A stretch of 46,116 nucleotides of DNA from an uncultured Bacilli bacterium (GTDB taxonomy: Bacteria; Bacillota_I; Bacilli_A; RF39; UBA660), in contig CANPXO010000004.1 of assembly GCA_947586205.1 (NCBI GenBank), forward strand, positions 1-46,116. Direction: 5' to 3'. Positions within the stretch are counted from its first letter, which is position 1, and every line of letters begins with the position of its first letter. The translations under genes and the position numbers were made by a program. Positions 19,116 through 30,988 of the stretch are shown in pieces. Under the pieces are notes generated by a model. The model was given only the letters and a program-made list of their open reading frames with translations. It ran no database searches and was not told the origin of the DNA.

Positions 19116-19220
19116 GCTTTTATGATTCCCGACTTATGGCTGGGGTCACCGCTTTTATCATTTCCATTTATTGGCTGGAATCACCGCTTTAATCATTTCC
19201 ATTTAACGGCTGGAATCACC
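19116..19220 (-). ncRNA. toxI: ToxI-like antitoxin RNA: three 35-nt tandem repeats
   Basis: minus-strand units GGTGATTCCAGCCGTTAAATGGAAATGATTAAAGC, GGTGATTCCAGCCAATAAATGGAAATGATAAAAGC, GGTGACCCCAGCCATAAGTCGGGAATCATAAAAGC, directly between promoter and terminator. Confidence 0.92.
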
Positions 19221-19253
19221 TCTTTTAATACGTACATCTCTCTGTACAAATTA

Positions 19254-19283
19254 ATAGTAGCATATAATTGTATATTTTGTCAA
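19254..19283 (-). promoter_or_regulatory. promoter of the toxI-toxN locus: TTGACA-18 bp-TACTAT with extended -10 TG
   Basis: -35 at 19278-19283, -10 at 19254-19259. Confidence 0.8.
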
Positions 19284-19286
19284 GCA

Positions 19287-19598
19287 TTAATGAATCATTT
19301 TTTCTGCATATTCATAAGCAAGTTTTCTGGTTCTCTCATCGACGGCTTTGATATTCAAACTATTAAATTGATAGACTCCATCATGACAAATGATATTTCC
19401 TTCTAAACAAGCTTTTTGTAAACTTTCATAATACAATTTTAGCACTTCTAAAGCACTAAGTTCAGGATGATGTTTCAAATATTCATTACAAAGCGTCGTT
19501 CGAAGTAAAGATAAAGAAGAAAATCTAGAGTCAATTCTTTGAATACGACATAAAATTGCTAAAAAAAGTGAATAAAAATCCTCTTTTGTTGTCTCCAT
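19287..19598 (-). CDS. hypothetical protein, about 103 aa
   Basis: internal ATG (METTKEDFYSL...) preceded by SD AGGGGGT; no recognised family. Confidence 0.65.
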   Translation of the reverse strand: METTKEDFYSLFLAILCRIQRIDSRFSSLSLLRTTLCNEYLKHHPELSALEVLKLYYESLQKACLEGNIICHDGVYQFNSLNIKAVDERTRKLAYEYAEKMIH

Positions 19599-19654
19599 AC
19601 AATACCCCCTGTTACGAATAAATATTCTAACACACTTTCCGAAAAATGCAAGAA

Positions 19655-19680
19655 AAAAACAGTAAGAATTTTTACTGATT
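19655..19680 (-). terminator. terminator CAGTAA-aaattc-TTACTG-TTTTTTT
   Basis: inverted repeat and T tract downstream of the ATPase ORF. Confidence 0.75.
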
Positions 19681-19681
19681 T

Positions 19682-20659
19682 TTATAAATAGAATTTTGGT
19701 GGGTTCCCATCGATTTCTCTTAACTCTTTTTTTCTTATTAATTGACAAAGTATTGCTTCATCAGCTTCAGCATTAATATCTACTTTACCCTCTTCCCAAG
19801 TGAATACATCATGAATTTCTCCACATGTAACGATCATAGAAGAAATATCTCCATTTAATTTTTCAATCATTTTTTTATAAATTTCATCCGATAAAATATT
19901 TACATCAAAAGGATTTAACACTTTATTTAAATTTATTCTTCTTCTAATGATTTGCTTTATCACATCTATTTCTTTTCCATATGTTACAGGTACAAAGGAG
20001 TATCCATTTTTTATCAAACGCTCTTTCTCTAAAGAATCATCATCTACAGTAATCACAGTCTTATCAAATAAATCAAAATACTTACTTATTAGAGATTGTG
20101 TATAGGAACTACTTCCATTCATCCAATCAAAACGGTCAATAGCTAGATTTAATTTTTGAATCCCTAAATATTTTTTTAATCTGGTTATGATTTCTGATGA
20201 TATTTCTGTAGGTCTTAAAAATCTTTCTATCGTCCTTTTGGAAAAATAAATATTTTGAATATAATCATTCGTATTCTGAGAGACATTGTGCAATAATGCT
20301 TCTATATCTTGAAAATAAGTTTCATATGTAAGACCATAATATTGCTTTATAAAGGATAACAAATTCCAAGAAAAGACTAATTCATAATAATGAGCAAAAA
20401 AAGCTTCATTAAACCATTTCGTTGGATACTCGGCAAAACTAATAACAGAATCAAAACGCATAAGTATGGTTTGACTTTCCATTCCTAGTCTTTGGTTTTG
20501 CATACAAGAAAGGGTTACACTTTTACCTGTTCCTCTTCCTCCATTTAAAATTATTTTTTTGGAAGAATTTTCTCTTATTTCTGTTGTTAAAGAATATACT
20601 GGTTCTCTTACAAAAGCTTCTGTATTTATTAATTCTTCTGGTTTTATATTTTTTATCAT
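19682..20659 (-). CDS. divergent P-loop (AAA/STAND-like) ATPase
   Basis: Walker A GGRGTGKS; candidate Walker B LNLAIDRFDW. Confidence 0.7.
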   Translation of the reverse strand: MIKNIKPEELINTEAFVREPVYSLTTEIRENSSKKIILNGGRGTGKSVTLSCMQNQRLGMESQTILMRFDSVISFAEYPTKWFNEAFFAHYYELVFSWNLLSFIKQYYGLTYETYFQDIEALLHNVSQNTNDYIQNIYFSKRTIERFLRPTEISSEIITRLKKYLGIQKLNLAIDRFDWMNGSSSYTQSLISKYFDLFDKTVITVDDDSLEKERLIKNGYSFVPVTYGKEIDVIKQIIRRRINLNKVLNPFDVNILSDEIYKKMIEKLNGDISSMIVTCGEIHDVFTWEEGKVDINAEADEAILCQLIRKKELREIDGNPPKFYL

Positions 20660-20743
20660 TTTTAGAAACCTCCCTATCGATATTTATTGTAGCATAACAA
20701 ACTTTAACATTCAATTATTTTTTTGCAAGAAAAAAGCACTGAA

Positions 20744-23700
20744 TTATTCTTCAGCACTTTCTTCATTTGTTTCAACTTCTGTTTCTACATCAGCAGTTTC
20801 AACGTTTTCATCTTCTTGACTTTCCACACTGTCCTCTTCAGAGCCAAACAATCTATTTTCTAATACTTCACTTGCATCATCATCCATAAATTGTTTTTGT
20901 AACACAAGTTCAATATCACTATATTGATGAGCTCCTGTACCAGCAGGAATAAGTTTACCAATAATAACGTTTTCTTTAAGTCCTCGTAAGTAGTCCACAG
21001 AACCTTTGATTGCAGCATCAGTAAGAACTCTTGTTGTCTCTTGGAAAGAAGCTGCTGATAAGAAGGAATCTGTTTGTAAAGAACTCTTTGTAATACCAAG
21101 CATAATTGGACGTCCTTTGGCAGGAACTTTACCAGCTAGGATAACAGGTTTATTGGCATCTGTGAATTCTTTCATTGATACACTTAAGCCTTCTACTAAA
21201 TCCGTATCTCCTGGATCTACAATACGAACTTTATTAATCATACGTTTACAAATAATTTCAACGTGTTTATCGTTAATATCAACACCTTGTAATTTATAAA
21301 CCATTTGAATTTCTTTCAAAATATATTCTTGAGCTGTAATTGGGTCTGTGACTGCAAGTAACTCTTTAGGAGAAATAACACCTTCCGTAAGTTTATCTCC
21401 AGCACTCACAACATCACCAACAGAAACACGAACTTTCATATTGTAATTTGTAATATGTTCACGAGTTTCCACATCATTTTCAACAATGATACGATGTTTT
21501 CCGTTATCTTCTTTAATTAAAGTGACTTTACCACTAATCTCAGAAATGGTTGCTTTTCCTTTTGGATTACGAGCTTCAAATAACTCTTCAACACGAGGAA
21601 GACCTTGGGTAATATCGTCTCCGGCAACTCCACCAGAGTGGAATGTACGCATGGTAAGTTGGGTACCAGGTTCACCAATAGATTGAGCCGCCATAATACC
21701 AACCGCTTCCCCAGTTTCAACTAAATTACCTGTTGCTAGGTTACGTCCATAACATTTTTGACATACACCATTTTCGGTCTTACATGTTAAGATGCTTCGA
21801 ATTTCAACGGTTTTAATACCAGCATCTGTAATTTTCTTCACGATGTTTTCAGTAATTAATACGCCTTTGTCAGCAATGACTTCTTTAGTTTCAGGATGAA
21901 CAATCTTTTGAGCTGTAAATCTTCCTAAAATACGTTCACTAAGAGGTTCAATGACACTTCCATCTTTATCGTTAATTAAATCAGAAACAGCAACTCCTTG
22001 TAAAGAACCACAATCATGTTCTTTCACGATGATATCTTGAACAACTTCAACTAAACGACGAGTTAAGTATCCAGAGTCTGCTGTACGAAGTGCAGTGTCG
22101 GCAGAACCTTTTCTTGAACCATGGCTTGATAAGAAGAATTCAGATACGGTTAAACCTTCAGAGAAGTTTGACATAACTGGGATTTCAATCGTAGAACCAT
22201 CTGGTTTCGCCATTAATCCACGCATACCAGCTAACTGAGCAAAGTTTGATAAGGAACCACGAGCTCCAGAATTCATCATCATGAATAATGGGTTATCATA
22301 GTTTCCATCAGCGATGCTTTTGAGTTCTGCTTTAATTTTATCATTTGCTTTGGTCCAAATATCAATAACGGTATTGTAACGTTCTTCTTCGGTAATCATA
22401 CCACGTTTAAATTGTTTATTGACTTTATCAACTAATTCTTTTGATTCCGCGATGACTTCATTCTTTGTCTTAGATGGAACAATATCGGCAGCAGATACCG
22501 TAATACCAGCAATCGTTGAATATTTAAATCCTAAGTCTTTTAATTTATCAAGGAAAACAGAAGTTTCTGTTGTATGATAACGTTTAAAGACTTGAGCAAT
22601 AATCTTACTTAAATCACCTTTTACAAAAGGATTAATAATTGGCATATTTGCAATTGCTTCAGGAATATTCGTTCCCATTTCTAAGAAGAATTTATTTGGA
22701 GTAATTCCTTCGATATTTTCTTTTGTTGCTTCATTAATATAAGGATAACTATCAGGTAAAATTTCATTGAATATAATCTTACCACAAGTTGTGACTAAAT
22801 ATTTATCTTGTTGTTCTTCGGTAAATAATTTATGTTTGAAAGAACGAACTGGAAGAGCAATACGCGTATGAAGCGTAATTTCTTTTCTTTCATAAGCCAT
22901 TAAAACTTCATTTGGATCTTTATAGACTTTACCTTCATGTTCTTCGCCTGCTTTTTCTTGAGTTAAATAACAGTTTCCAAGAACCATATCTTGAGATGGT
23001 GTAACAATAGGTTTTCCGTCTTTTGGATTCAAGATGTTTTGAGCACCTAACATTAAGATTCTTGCTTCTGATTTCGCTTCTTCAGAAAGAGGAACGTGAA
23101 CAGCCATCTGGTCTCCATCGAAGTCAGCATTAAATCCTGTACAAACAAGTGGGTGTAAACGAATGGCTTTTCCACCAACTAATTTTGGTTCGAATGCTTG
23201 AATACCAAGTCTATGTAGAGTTGGGGCACGGTTTAATAAAACTGGATGCTCAGTAATGACTTCTTCCACGATATCCCAAACACAATCATCTTTGGCATCA
23301 ATAAGTTTCTTTGCTCCTTTAATATTATGAGCAAGTCCCTTTTCGACTAATCCATGAATAACATGAGGTTTAAATAACTCTAAAGCCATATCTTTTGGAA
23401 TACCACATTGATACATTTTAAGGTTTGGTCCAACAACGATAACGCTACGTCCAGAGTAGTCAACACGTTTACCGAGAAGATTTTGACGGAAACGACCTTG
23501 TTTTCCTTTTAACATCGAAGATAAACTCTTGAGTGGTCTATTTCCTGCTCCTGATACACTTCTTCCACGACGTCCATTATCAAGTAAGCTGTCTACTGCT
23601 TCTTGTAACATACGTTTTTCGTTTTGAACAATAATCGTTGGAGCATTTAATTCTAATAATTTTTTCAAACGATTATTACGGTTAATAATACGACGGTACA

Positions 23701-24469
23701 AATCATTTAAGTCACTTGTTGCAAAACGTCCACCATCTAATTGAATCATAGGTCTGATATCTGGTGGAATGACTGGAATGACATCTAGAATCATCCATTC
23801 AGGACGGTTTCCACTTTCTTGGAAAGCTACTAAGCAATCTAGTCGTTTTACTAAACGAATTCTCTTTTGTCCAGTGGCACCATCTAATTCTTTTCTTACC
23901 TCTTCCACTTCTTTATCGATATCTACTTCTTTTAATAGGGTTTTAATGGCTTCAGCACCCATACCTACTTTGAAACTATTTCCATATTTTTCATAGTAAG
24001 CACGGTACTCCTTATCTGATAAAGTTTGTTTCTTTCCTAGAGGAACATTTCCAGGGTCTAAGACAACATAACTTACAAAGTATAAAACTTCTTCTAGGTC
24101 TCTTGGACTCATGTCTAAGACAAGCCCCATTTTAGATGGAACACCTTTAAAGAACCAAATGTGTGAACATGGAGAAGCAAGTTCAATATGTCCCATACGT
24201 TCACGACGTACTTTAGACTTTGTTACTTCTACTCCACATCTATCACATATGACATTTTTATAACGTAATCTTTTATATTTTCCACAGTTACATTCATAAT
24301 CTTTGGTTGGTCCAAAAATCTTCTCGCAGAAAAGTCCATCTTTTTCTGGTTTTAAAGTACGATAGTTAATTGTTTCAGGTTTCTTTACTTCTCCGTAAGA
24401 CCAAGAACGGATTTGTTCAGGACTTGCAAGACTAATTTTAATTCCTTTAAAATTATTAACTTCAATCAT
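20744..24469 (-). CDS. rpoC: DNA-directed RNA polymerase beta-prime subunit
   Basis: [55 protein letters not shown]. Confidence 0.99.
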   Translation of the reverse strand: MIEVNNFKGIKISLASPEQIRSWSYGEVKKPETINYRTLKPEKDGLFCEKIFGPTKDYECNCGKYKRLRYKNVICDRCGVEVTKSKVRRERMGHIELASPCSHIWFFKGVPSKMGLVLDMSPRDLEEVLYFVSYVVLDPGNVPLGKKQTLSDKEYRAYYEKYGNSFKVGMGAEAIKTLLKEVDIDKEVEEVRKELDGATGQKRIRLVKRLDCLVAFQESGNRPEWMILDVIPVIPPDIRPMIQLDGGRFATSDLNDLYRRIINRNNRLKKLLELNAPTIIVQNEKRMLQEAVDSLLDNGRRGRSVSGAGNRPLKSLSSMLKGKQGRFRQNLLGKRVDYSGRSVIVVGPNLKMYQCGIPKDMALELFKPHVIHGLVEKGLAHNIKGAKKLIDAKDDCVWDIVEEVITEHPVLLNRAPTLHRLGIQAFEPKLVGGKAIRLHPLVCTGFNADFDGDQMAVHVPLSEEAKSEARILMLGAQNILNPKDGKPIVTPSQDMVLGNCYLTQEKAGEEHEGKVYKDPNEVLMAYERKEITLHTRIALPVRSFKHKLFTEEQQDKYLVTTCGKIIFNEILPDSYPYINEATKENIEGITPNKFFLEMGTNIPEAIANMPIINPFVKGDLSKIIAQVFKRYHTTETSVFLDKLKDLGFKYSTIAGITVSAADIVPSKTKNEVIAESKELVDKVNKQFKRGMITEEERYNTVIDIWTKANDKIKAELKSIADGNYDNPLFMMMNSGARGSLSNFAQLAGMRGLMAKPDGSTIEIPVMSNFSEGLTVSEFFLSSHGSRKGSADTALRTADSGYLTRRLVEVVQDIIVKEHDCGSLQGVAVSDLINDKDGSVIEPLSERILGRFTAQKIVHPETKEVIADKGVLITENIVKKITDAGIKTVEIRSILTCKTENGVCQKCYGRNLATGNLVETGEAVGIMAAQSIGEPGTQLTMRTFHSGGVAGDDITQGLPRVEELFEARNPKGKATISEISGKVTLIKEDNGKHRIIVENDVETREHITNYNMKVRVSVGDVVSAGDKLTEGVISPKELLAVTDPITAQEYILKEIQMVYKLQGVDINDKHVEIICKRMINKVRIVDPGDTDLVEGLSVSMKEFTDANKPVILAGKVPAKGRPIMLGITKSSLQTDSFLSAASFQETTRVLTDAAIKGSVDYLRGLKENVIIGKLIPAGTGAHQYSDIELVLQKQFMDDDASEVLENRLFGSEEDSVESQEDENVETADVETEVETNEESAEE

Positions 24470-24470
24470 T

Positions 24471-27400
24471 CTATTCAACCTCCCCATCACTATCTATATA
24501 GGCATCGCCAGGAAATTCTAAATCATCTAGACTATCCCCTTCGAATTCATCTTCTTCCTCTTCTTCTGTTTCTTCAGTAGGAGCTTCTTCCTCTGGAAGA
24601 GGTGGTTCTTCGATTGGTTCTGAATTTAAGTCGATTTCATCAATCTTAATGATATCTTCTTTGTCTTCTTCTTTCTCAATTTCTTTTAAATCTAAGACTT
24701 CATCATTATTATTAATAATTTGAACATTTAAACCTAAAGCTTGGAATTCTTTGATTAATACTCTGAATGATTCTGGAACACCAGCTTGATTTACTGTTTT
24801 ACCTTTGACTAAAGCTTCATAAACTTTTACACGACCAATGACATCATCGGATTTAATGGTTAATATTTCTTGAAGAACATGAGCTGCACCATAAGCATAT
24901 AATGCCCAAACTTCCATTTCTCCAAAACGTTGTCCACCAAATTGAGCTTTACCACCTAATGGTTGTTGAGTCACTAAGCTATAAGGTCCAGTCGCACGAG
25001 CATGTAATTTATCATCTACCATGTGGTGAAGTTTTACCATGTACATTACACCAACGTTGACTTTATTTTCAAAAGGCTCTCCTGTACGTCCATTAATTAA
25101 TGTGACTTTTCCATCTTCAGGCATTCCTGCTTCTTTCATTTCTTCATGAATATCTTCAATGTTTGCTCCATCAAAGACTGGAGTTGCATAATGAACACCT
25201 AATTTTTTACCAGCCATTCCTAAATGAACTTCGAGGATCTGACCAATATTCATACGAGATGGAACACCAAGTGGATTTAACATAACATCAACTGGAGTCC
25301 CGTCTGGTAAGTAAGGCATATCTTCTTCTGGTAAGACTAGAGAAATAACACCTTTGTTTCCATGACGTCCACTCATTTTATCTCCCACTTGAATCTTACG
25401 TTTTTGAATAATGTAAACACGAATAATTTTGAAAACGCCAGCAGGTAGTTCATCACTATTTTCTTTGGTATATACTTTCACATCATGAATGATACCAGCT
25501 GCACCATGCTCTACTCTTAAAGATGTATCTCTTACTTCACGAGTTTTTTCACCAAAGATCGCATGTAATAATTTTTCTTCACTCGTAAGCTCTTGAACTC
25601 CTTTTGGTGTGACTTTACCAACAAGGATATCTCCTTCTTTTACTTCGGTACCAATTCTTACAATACCATCCGCATCTAAGTTCTTACGAGCTTCTTCACC
25701 AACATTTGGAATATCTCTTGTAATTTCTTCTGGTCCTAATTTGGTATCACGACATTCAATTTCATACATTTCAATATGAAGTGAAGTATAAACGTCTTCT
25801 TTCACTAATCTTTCATTTAATATGACTGCATCTTCATAGTTAAATCCATTGTAAGTCATAAATGCAACTGTCATGTTTTTACCTAAGGCAAGTTCTCCTT
25901 GGTCTGTAGAAGGACCATCGGCAATCACTTGTCCCATTTTGATTTTATCGCCTTTATGAACTAGAGGAATATGATTTGTACAACTTCCAGCATTGTTTCC
26001 TTCATAGTTTGCAAGGTGATAGACATCTTTTCCTTTGGCATTTTTTACAATAATTTGTTTGGCATCCGCATACTCTACAACACCATCCGCTTTCGCGACA
26101 ATCGTACTACCAGAGTATTTTGCTGCGACACATTCTACACCAGTACCTACAATCGGAGCTTCACTCTTTAATAGAGGTACTGCTTGACGTTGCATGTTAG
26201 AACCCATAAGTGTACGGTTTGCATCGTCGTAGTTTAAGAATGGGATACAACTTGTTGTAATAGAAACAACTTGACTAGGTGAAACGTCCACAAAGTTAAC
26301 TTTGTCTTTTGAAATCATCACATTATCGCCATTATATCTTACGATAACTTCTTTTTCTAGAATTTCATTATTTTCTCCTAAAGCAATATTTGCTTCAGAA
26401 ATATAGTAATCTGCTTCTTCATCAGCTGTCATATAAACAACGTCATCTAAATCTACTATACCATTTGTGACACGACGGTACGGAGTCATAATAAATCCAT
26501 ATTCGTTTACTTTGGCATAACCAGCAAGTGATGTAATAAGTCCAATGTTTTGTCCTTCTGGGCTTTCTACTGGACAAATACGTCCATAATGGCTAGCGTT
26601 TACGTCACGAACATCCATTCCAGCACGATCTCTAGAAAGACCTCCAGGTCCTAAACTAGATAAACGTCTTTTATCGGTAAGTTCAGCAATTGGGTTAATT
26701 TGGTCCATAAATTTAGATAATTGAGAAGAACCAAAGAACTCTTTTAAAACTGCAGTCACTGGACGAATATTAATTAATGATTTCGGTGTGATATCTGTCG
26801 TTTCTTGAGTCGTCATTCTCTCACGGATCACTCTTTCCATACGAGCCATACCAACTCTAAATTGATTTTCAATTAACTCTCCTACTTGACGAACACGACG
26901 ATTTCCTAAGTTATCGATTTCATCGGTATTTCCAATGCCAGCATGTAAATTTAAATAGTAGTTTACTGAGGCATAAATATCAGGGATGGTTAAACGTCTT
27001 TCATCAATACTTGTATCGACACCAATAATCGAAATCACTTTCTCGGTATTTACTTTATCAAAGACTTTAATTTCTTGAATTTGATCATATTGGTCTAATT
27101 CTTCATGAATTAAAACTTTATGAAGTCCAAATCCCGCTTTTAAAGCTGGTTTTATAGACTCTAGAACTTCTTTCGTTACTAAAGTTCCTGATTTAGCCAC
27201 AACTTTATTATTTTCATCCGTAATATCTTCGGCTAAAGTACAGCCTACTAAACGGTCACATACATTTAATTTTTTATTAAATTTGTAACGTCCTACCTTG
27301 GCTAAGTCATAACGGAAATGATCAAAGAAACGAGTAATTAATTGATTCTTTGCTGAATCAAGAGTTGCTGGTTCTCCAGGTCTTAATTTTTCAAAGATAT

Positions 27401-28103
27401 CAATTAAAGCTTCGTCTGTATTCTTCGTACTATCTTTTTCTAATGTATTGGTAATGTAATCATTTTCACCAAACACATGAGTAATGTCTTCGTTACTAGA
27501 TAGACCTAATGCACGTAAGAAAGTTGTTACTGGTACTTTTCTTGTACGGTCAATACGTACATAAACAACATCTCTTGCATCGGTCTCAAACTCTAACCAC
27601 GTTCCTTTGTTTGGAATCATCTCGCCTGTAATAATACGACGTCCATTCTTGTCAATTTCTCTTTTGAAATAAACACTTGGACTACGTACTAATTGGGATA
27701 CAATAACACGTTCTGCTCCATTAATAATAAATGTACCAGAATCGGTCATTAAAGGCATATCCCCTAGGAATATTTCCTGTTCTTTGACTTCACCAGTTTC
27801 ATGAATGAAAACACGTGCTTGCACCTTTAAAGGAGCGGCATAGTTTACCATTCTTTCCTTTGATTCTTTCACAGAGTATCTTGGAGTTTCTAAAGAATAA
27901 TCTCCAAAATCAATGGTTACATTTCCTGTAAAACTTTCCACAGGAAATAATTCATCAAAAACTTCTTTGATTCCCACCTCTAAGAAATCTTGATAACTCT
28001 TCTTTTGAATCTCCAAAAGATCTGAAAGTTCCATCGTATTTTTGCTTTTTGAAAAGCTACGTCTTGTTCTGTAATCTCCACATTTTTTTAGTTTATAAGC
28101 CAC
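24471..28103 (-). CDS. rpoB: DNA-directed RNA polymerase beta subunit
   Basis: [66 protein letters not shown] start. Confidence 0.99.
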   Translation of the reverse strand: MAYKLKKCGDYRTRRSFSKSKNTMELSDLLEIQKKSYQDFLEVGIKEVFDELFPVESFTGNVTIDFGDYSLETPRYSVKESKERMVNYAAPLKVQARVFIHETGEVKEQEIFLGDMPLMTDSGTFIINGAERVIVSQLVRSPSVYFKREIDKNGRRIITGEMIPNKGTWLEFETDARDVVYVRIDRTRKVPVTTFLRALGLSSNEDITHVFGENDYITNTLEKDSTKNTDEALIDIFEKLRPGEPATLDSAKNQLITRFFDHFRYDLAKVGRYKFNKKLNVCDRLVGCTLAEDITDENNKVVAKSGTLVTKEVLESIKPALKAGFGLHKVLIHEELDQYDQIQEIKVFDKVNTEKVISIIGVDTSIDERRLTIPDIYASVNYYLNLHAGIGNTDEIDNLGNRRVRQVGELIENQFRVGMARMERVIRERMTTQETTDITPKSLINIRPVTAVLKEFFGSSQLSKFMDQINPIAELTDKRRLSSLGPGGLSRDRAGMDVRDVNASHYGRICPVESPEGQNIGLITSLAGYAKVNEYGFIMTPYRRVTNGIVDLDDVVYMTADEEADYYISEANIALGENNEILEKEVIVRYNGDNVMISKDKVNFVDVSPSQVVSITTSCIPFLNYDDANRTLMGSNMQRQAVPLLKSEAPIVGTGVECVAAKYSGSTIVAKADGVVEYADAKQIIVKNAKGKDVYHLANYEGNNAGSCTNHIPLVHKGDKIKMGQVIADGPSTDQGELALGKNMTVAFMTYNGFNYEDAVILNERLVKEDVYTSLHIEMYEIECRDTKLGPEEITRDIPNVGEEARKNLDADGIVRIGTEVKEGDILVGKVTPKGVQELTSEEKLLHAIFGEKTREVRDTSLRVEHGAAGIIHDVKVYTKENSDELPAGVFKIIRVYIIQKRKIQVGDKMSGRHGNKGVISLVLPEEDMPYLPDGTPVDVMLNPLGVPSRMNIGQILEVHLGMAGKKLGVHYATPVFDGANIEDIHEEMKEAGMPEDGKVTLINGRTGEPFENKVNVGVMYMVKLHHMVDDKLHARATGPYSLVTQQPLGGKAQFGGQRFGEMEVWALYAYGAAHVLQEILTIKSDDVIGRVKVYEALVKGKTVNQAGVPESFRVLIKEFQALGLNVQIINNNDEVLDLKEIEKEEDKEDIIKIDEIDLNSEPIEEPPLPEEEAPTEETEEEEEDEFEGDSLDDLEFPGDAYIDSDGEVE

Positions 28104-28175
28104 AATCTCACCCCATCTAAATTTATTTTTTTTGGAAACACTACAGTGCTAGAAACTAACACGTCACCAATTTAT

Positions 28176-28205
28176 AATTTAACACACTTTTACAAGATGT
28201 GTCAA
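28176..28205 (-). promoter_or_regulatory. candidate rpoB promoter TTGACA-18 bp-TAAATT
   Basis: -35 at 28200-28205 overlapping the end of the rsmC-like gene; -10 at 28176-28181. Confidence 0.55.
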
Positions 28206-28831
28206 CAACTTTTTGCACACATTACGTAAAAACCTTTGGATGTTGCCATTTTTTCCACTTTATAGGTATTCTCTAAGATTTTAGAAATACTTTTGACTCC
28301 TTGGTCTTTTCGAATGACAAACCATAACTCACCTTCCTCATTCATATATTCTTTTGCTTTTTCTAACATTTCTAATACCACATTTTTTCCAGCTCGAATT
28401 GGTGGGTTCGTTACCACCAAATCAAATTTTCCTGTCACATTCTCATAGATATTACTTTCTGTGCATTTCCCTTCTACTTGATTTTCTTTTCGATTTTTCT
28501 CACATAAATGTAAAGCTCTTTTATTGACATCCACCATGGTAACCTCACCATTTAAAAGTTTACCTAGAACAATTCCAATAAAACCGTATCCACATCCCAC
28601 ATCTAATATTTTTAAATTTTGCTTTTTTCTTTTTTCTAAAATTGTTTCTACTAAAAGTTTACTTCCATAATCTATATGATTTTTGGAAAAAACTCCTAAA
28701 TCACTCCAAAAAGTGAAAACAGTATCTCCGTTTTCATAAGTGATTTGTCTCATTTCACTTTTGAGATTCGTATTATTTGTGAAGTAATGTTCCAAAAAAT
28801 CACCATTCATTTCCTCTTTTTTTGACTGCAT
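28202..28831 (-). CDS. class I SAM methyltransferase, RsmC-like
   Basis: KILDVGCGYGFIGIVLGK, FDLVVTNPPIRAGK; position upstream of rpoB parallels ybxB of Bacillus. Confidence 0.9.
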   Translation of the reverse strand: MQSKKEEMNGDFLEHYFTNNTNLKSEMRQITYENGDTVFTFWSDLGVFSKNHIDYGSKLLVETILEKRKKQNLKILDVGCGYGFIGIVLGKLLNGEVTMVDVNKRALHLCEKNRKENQVEGKCTESNIYENVTGKFDLVVTNPPIRAGKNVVLEMLEKAKEYMNEEGELWFVIRKDQGVKSISKILENTYKVEKMATSKGFYVMCAKSC

Positions 28832-28929
28832 TTAAAAGTTTATGAACTCATTCTACTATATTTTCTTTCTTTTGTAAAGAGAAAATGTGGGGAAAAATAT
28901 TGCATTTGTTACAATCTTTTTTTAATCAA

Positions 28930-28966
28930 AAAGCACATAAGATTTTAAACTTATGTACTTCATTTG
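28930..28966 (-). terminator. terminator GTACATAAG-tttaaaat-CTTATGTGC-TTTTTG
   Basis: inverted repeat and T tract after the prepilin-like gene. Confidence 0.75.
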
Positions 28967-28970
28967 AAAA

Positions 28971-30920
28971 TTAGCAATAATTCTTTCTAGCTACTGTACA
29001 TTGTTGACTACAACTTGTATCATTGCAATCATACAAAGCATCAGGGCTTTGTGCACAACCAGCAGCAGTACAACTAGGCGTGCATTTGCAACAACTCCTT
29101 CCTGTACTACAACTTGTGTAATGGGAGCCAGCATCTCCACAATCTTGTCCAGTTACACGACTTATATATCTTCTTGAAATATATCTACTTCCTGTTCCAC
29201 AACTACCCTGACAAGAACCACTGCTTTCGCTTATATATGTAAATTGTGAATCACAACAACTTACTGTATTACAACTTTGTGAATCTTCATCTGTATGAGT
29301 TCCACATGAAGTTCTATGATCATATGCACTTTGATAATAGACATCTCTAGTTTGTGTTCCTCCATTACATGTTGCACTACAAGATTTCCAAGATCCTTCA
29401 CCAGATCTTTCTATGCTGCTGCAACAATTTGTTGGCTGTGGACAATGTGGATGCAATGTTCTTGTATCACAAACATCCCCTAAATATTTATCAAAAGATG
29501 AATCATATTGATTATAATAGTTATTTCCACACGCTGGACATGAATTACTTGTATTTGATTGTTCAATCCATCCTGTTTGTGCACTGCATCTCGCATAGAC
29601 TGTATAATTTTGTTGAGCATTCTTGGTATTTCCTGCTTTGTCTCTTATGGATACATATACCGTTCGAACTTGTCCGTCATAATCCCCATTAAATTTTAAT
29701 AATTGTTCTGTTTCTTCATATTTTTCCCATGTACAATCTCTTAAATATCCTGTTTGAGAGATACACATCTCTAAATTTTCTTTTCCATCATCGTCATCAG
29801 CCTGAATTTTTATTTTGACATTTAAATCATTGTATCCTGGTGATGAAGATTTCACTGTGACACCATTGATTTTTGGAATCTCACTGTCCACCCGATCAAT
29901 ATGAATTTGATTTCTTTCACTTCTTAAATCATCATCACTACTTACATTTCCTACTTTATCTTTTACACATATATAATATGTTTTATTGCTTCCATCTGCT
30001 CTTAAATACTCTGTTTGAATGCCTTCTGATGCACTTTTGTATCCACTTATATTACTACATGTATTTGTTCCAATATTATCTGCTATTGCATACTCTTTAA
30101 TTCCACTTCCAGATCCATCTGTGAGTTCAAAGGTCACTCTTCTTGCTCCACTCGTATTTGTATCATTATTTACTGTAACACTTCCTTCTGTCACTGTTGG
30201 TCTTTGGATATCTAATAATACTTTTGTTGATAAATTATTCACAAGAGAAGCTCCACTTTCATTTAATACTATTTTTACTTGTAATCTCACTTCTATATTT
30301 TTGATCCCATTTTCATAGGCTTCTATTAAATATTTTTGACATTCATCTAGATTGTTCTCTTGTGTACTACAATTTAGTTGAGCTTGTCCACTCCATGAGA
30401 TTTCACTTATTATTCCTTTCCTTTCGTATTCTGGTTTTAACCGATATCTTACATTCACTTTACTTTCTTTTAACCATGTATTTTCATTTTCTCTTGGTAT
30501 TTCTTGTCCATTTGTATTTTCTAAATACAGTTCCACCATTCCAAATAAGTTTTCTAGGTATTGTTCTTCATAACATTCATGACTTTCTGTAATACTTGCT
30601 TCATAACTTCCATTTTGATACTGCATTGTTATAATATCACAAGACATATCTCGTCCACTTACAGGATCCTTATATTCTCCTAGTTCACTATCGGAAGATA
30701 ATACTCCTGCTTCTATTAATGTCTTCACATCAAAAACGCTTTTGCCTGTTTCTTCAGCATATTTTTCACTTTTCGCTTTTAATTCCTCTATTTTTGTTTC
30801 TGACATACTTTGATTTATATTTGCAGATATTGTTAAATATACTGGCACAGAAACACCAATTAATAATCCTAGTATAGCAATCACTGCTAAAAGTTCTATT
30901 AATGTAAATCCTCTTTTCAT
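28971..30920 (-). CDS. large prepilin-like surface protein with Cys-rich, thrombospondin-1-like C-terminus
   Basis: MKRGFTLIELLAVIAILGLLIGVSVPVYLTI prepilin signal; GSWKSCSATCNGGTQTRDV TSP1-like motif; many Cys in the last 200 aa. Confidence 0.85.
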   Translation of the reverse strand: MKRGFTLIELLAVIAILGLLIGVSVPVYLTISANINQSMSETKIEELKAKSEKYAEETGKSVFDVKTLIEAGVLSSDSELGEYKDPVSGRDMSCDIITMQYQNGSYEASITESHECYEEQYLENLFGMVELYLENTNGQEIPRENENTWLKESKVNVRYRLKPEYERKGIISEISWSGQAQLNCSTQENNLDECQKYLIEAYENGIKNIEVRLQVKIVLNESGASLVNNLSTKVLLDIQRPTVTEGSVTVNNDTNTSGARRVTFELTDGSGSGIKEYAIADNIGTNTCSNISGYKSASEGIQTEYLRADGSNKTYYICVKDKVGNVSSDDDLRSERNQIHIDRVDSEIPKINGVTVKSSSPGYNDLNVKIKIQADDDDGKENLEMCISQTGYLRDCTWEKYEETEQLLKFNGDYDGQVRTVYVSIRDKAGNTKNAQQNYTVYARCSAQTGWIEQSNTSNSCPACGNNYYNQYDSSFDKYLGDVCDTRTLHPHCPQPTNCCSSIERSGEGSWKSCSATCNGGTQTRDVYYQSAYDHRTSCGTHTDEDSQSCNTVSCCDSQFTYISESSGSCQGSCGTGSRYISRRYISRVTGQDCGDAGSHYTSCSTGRSCCKCTPSCTAAGCAQSPDALYDCNDTSCSQQCTVARKNYC

Positions 30921-30988
30921 ACTCTCACCTATTCTCTTTTACTCTTTCATTGTATCATAAAAATAAATTTTTCCAAAGAAAAACTGGA

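Noticed and set aside
19116-19220. 35-nt direct repeats considered as a mini CRISPR array
   Set aside because: Repeats are head-to-tail without unique spacers and sit between a promoter and terminator upstream of a ToxN-like gene; type III antitoxin explains them better.
19122-19406. 94-aa plus-strand ORF in the track
   Set aside because: Lies antisense over the ToxI repeats and promoter; no SD and repetitive composition; artefact of the repeats.
21517-21720. Short ORFs overlapping rpoB/rpoC, valS, clpB and ftsK on either strand
   Set aside because: Embedded in well-supported essential genes in other frames; no independent support.
29354-30592. Plus-strand ORFs antisense to the prepilin-like gene
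   Set aside because: H/Y/L-rich reverse translations with no SD; explained by the minus-strand CDS.
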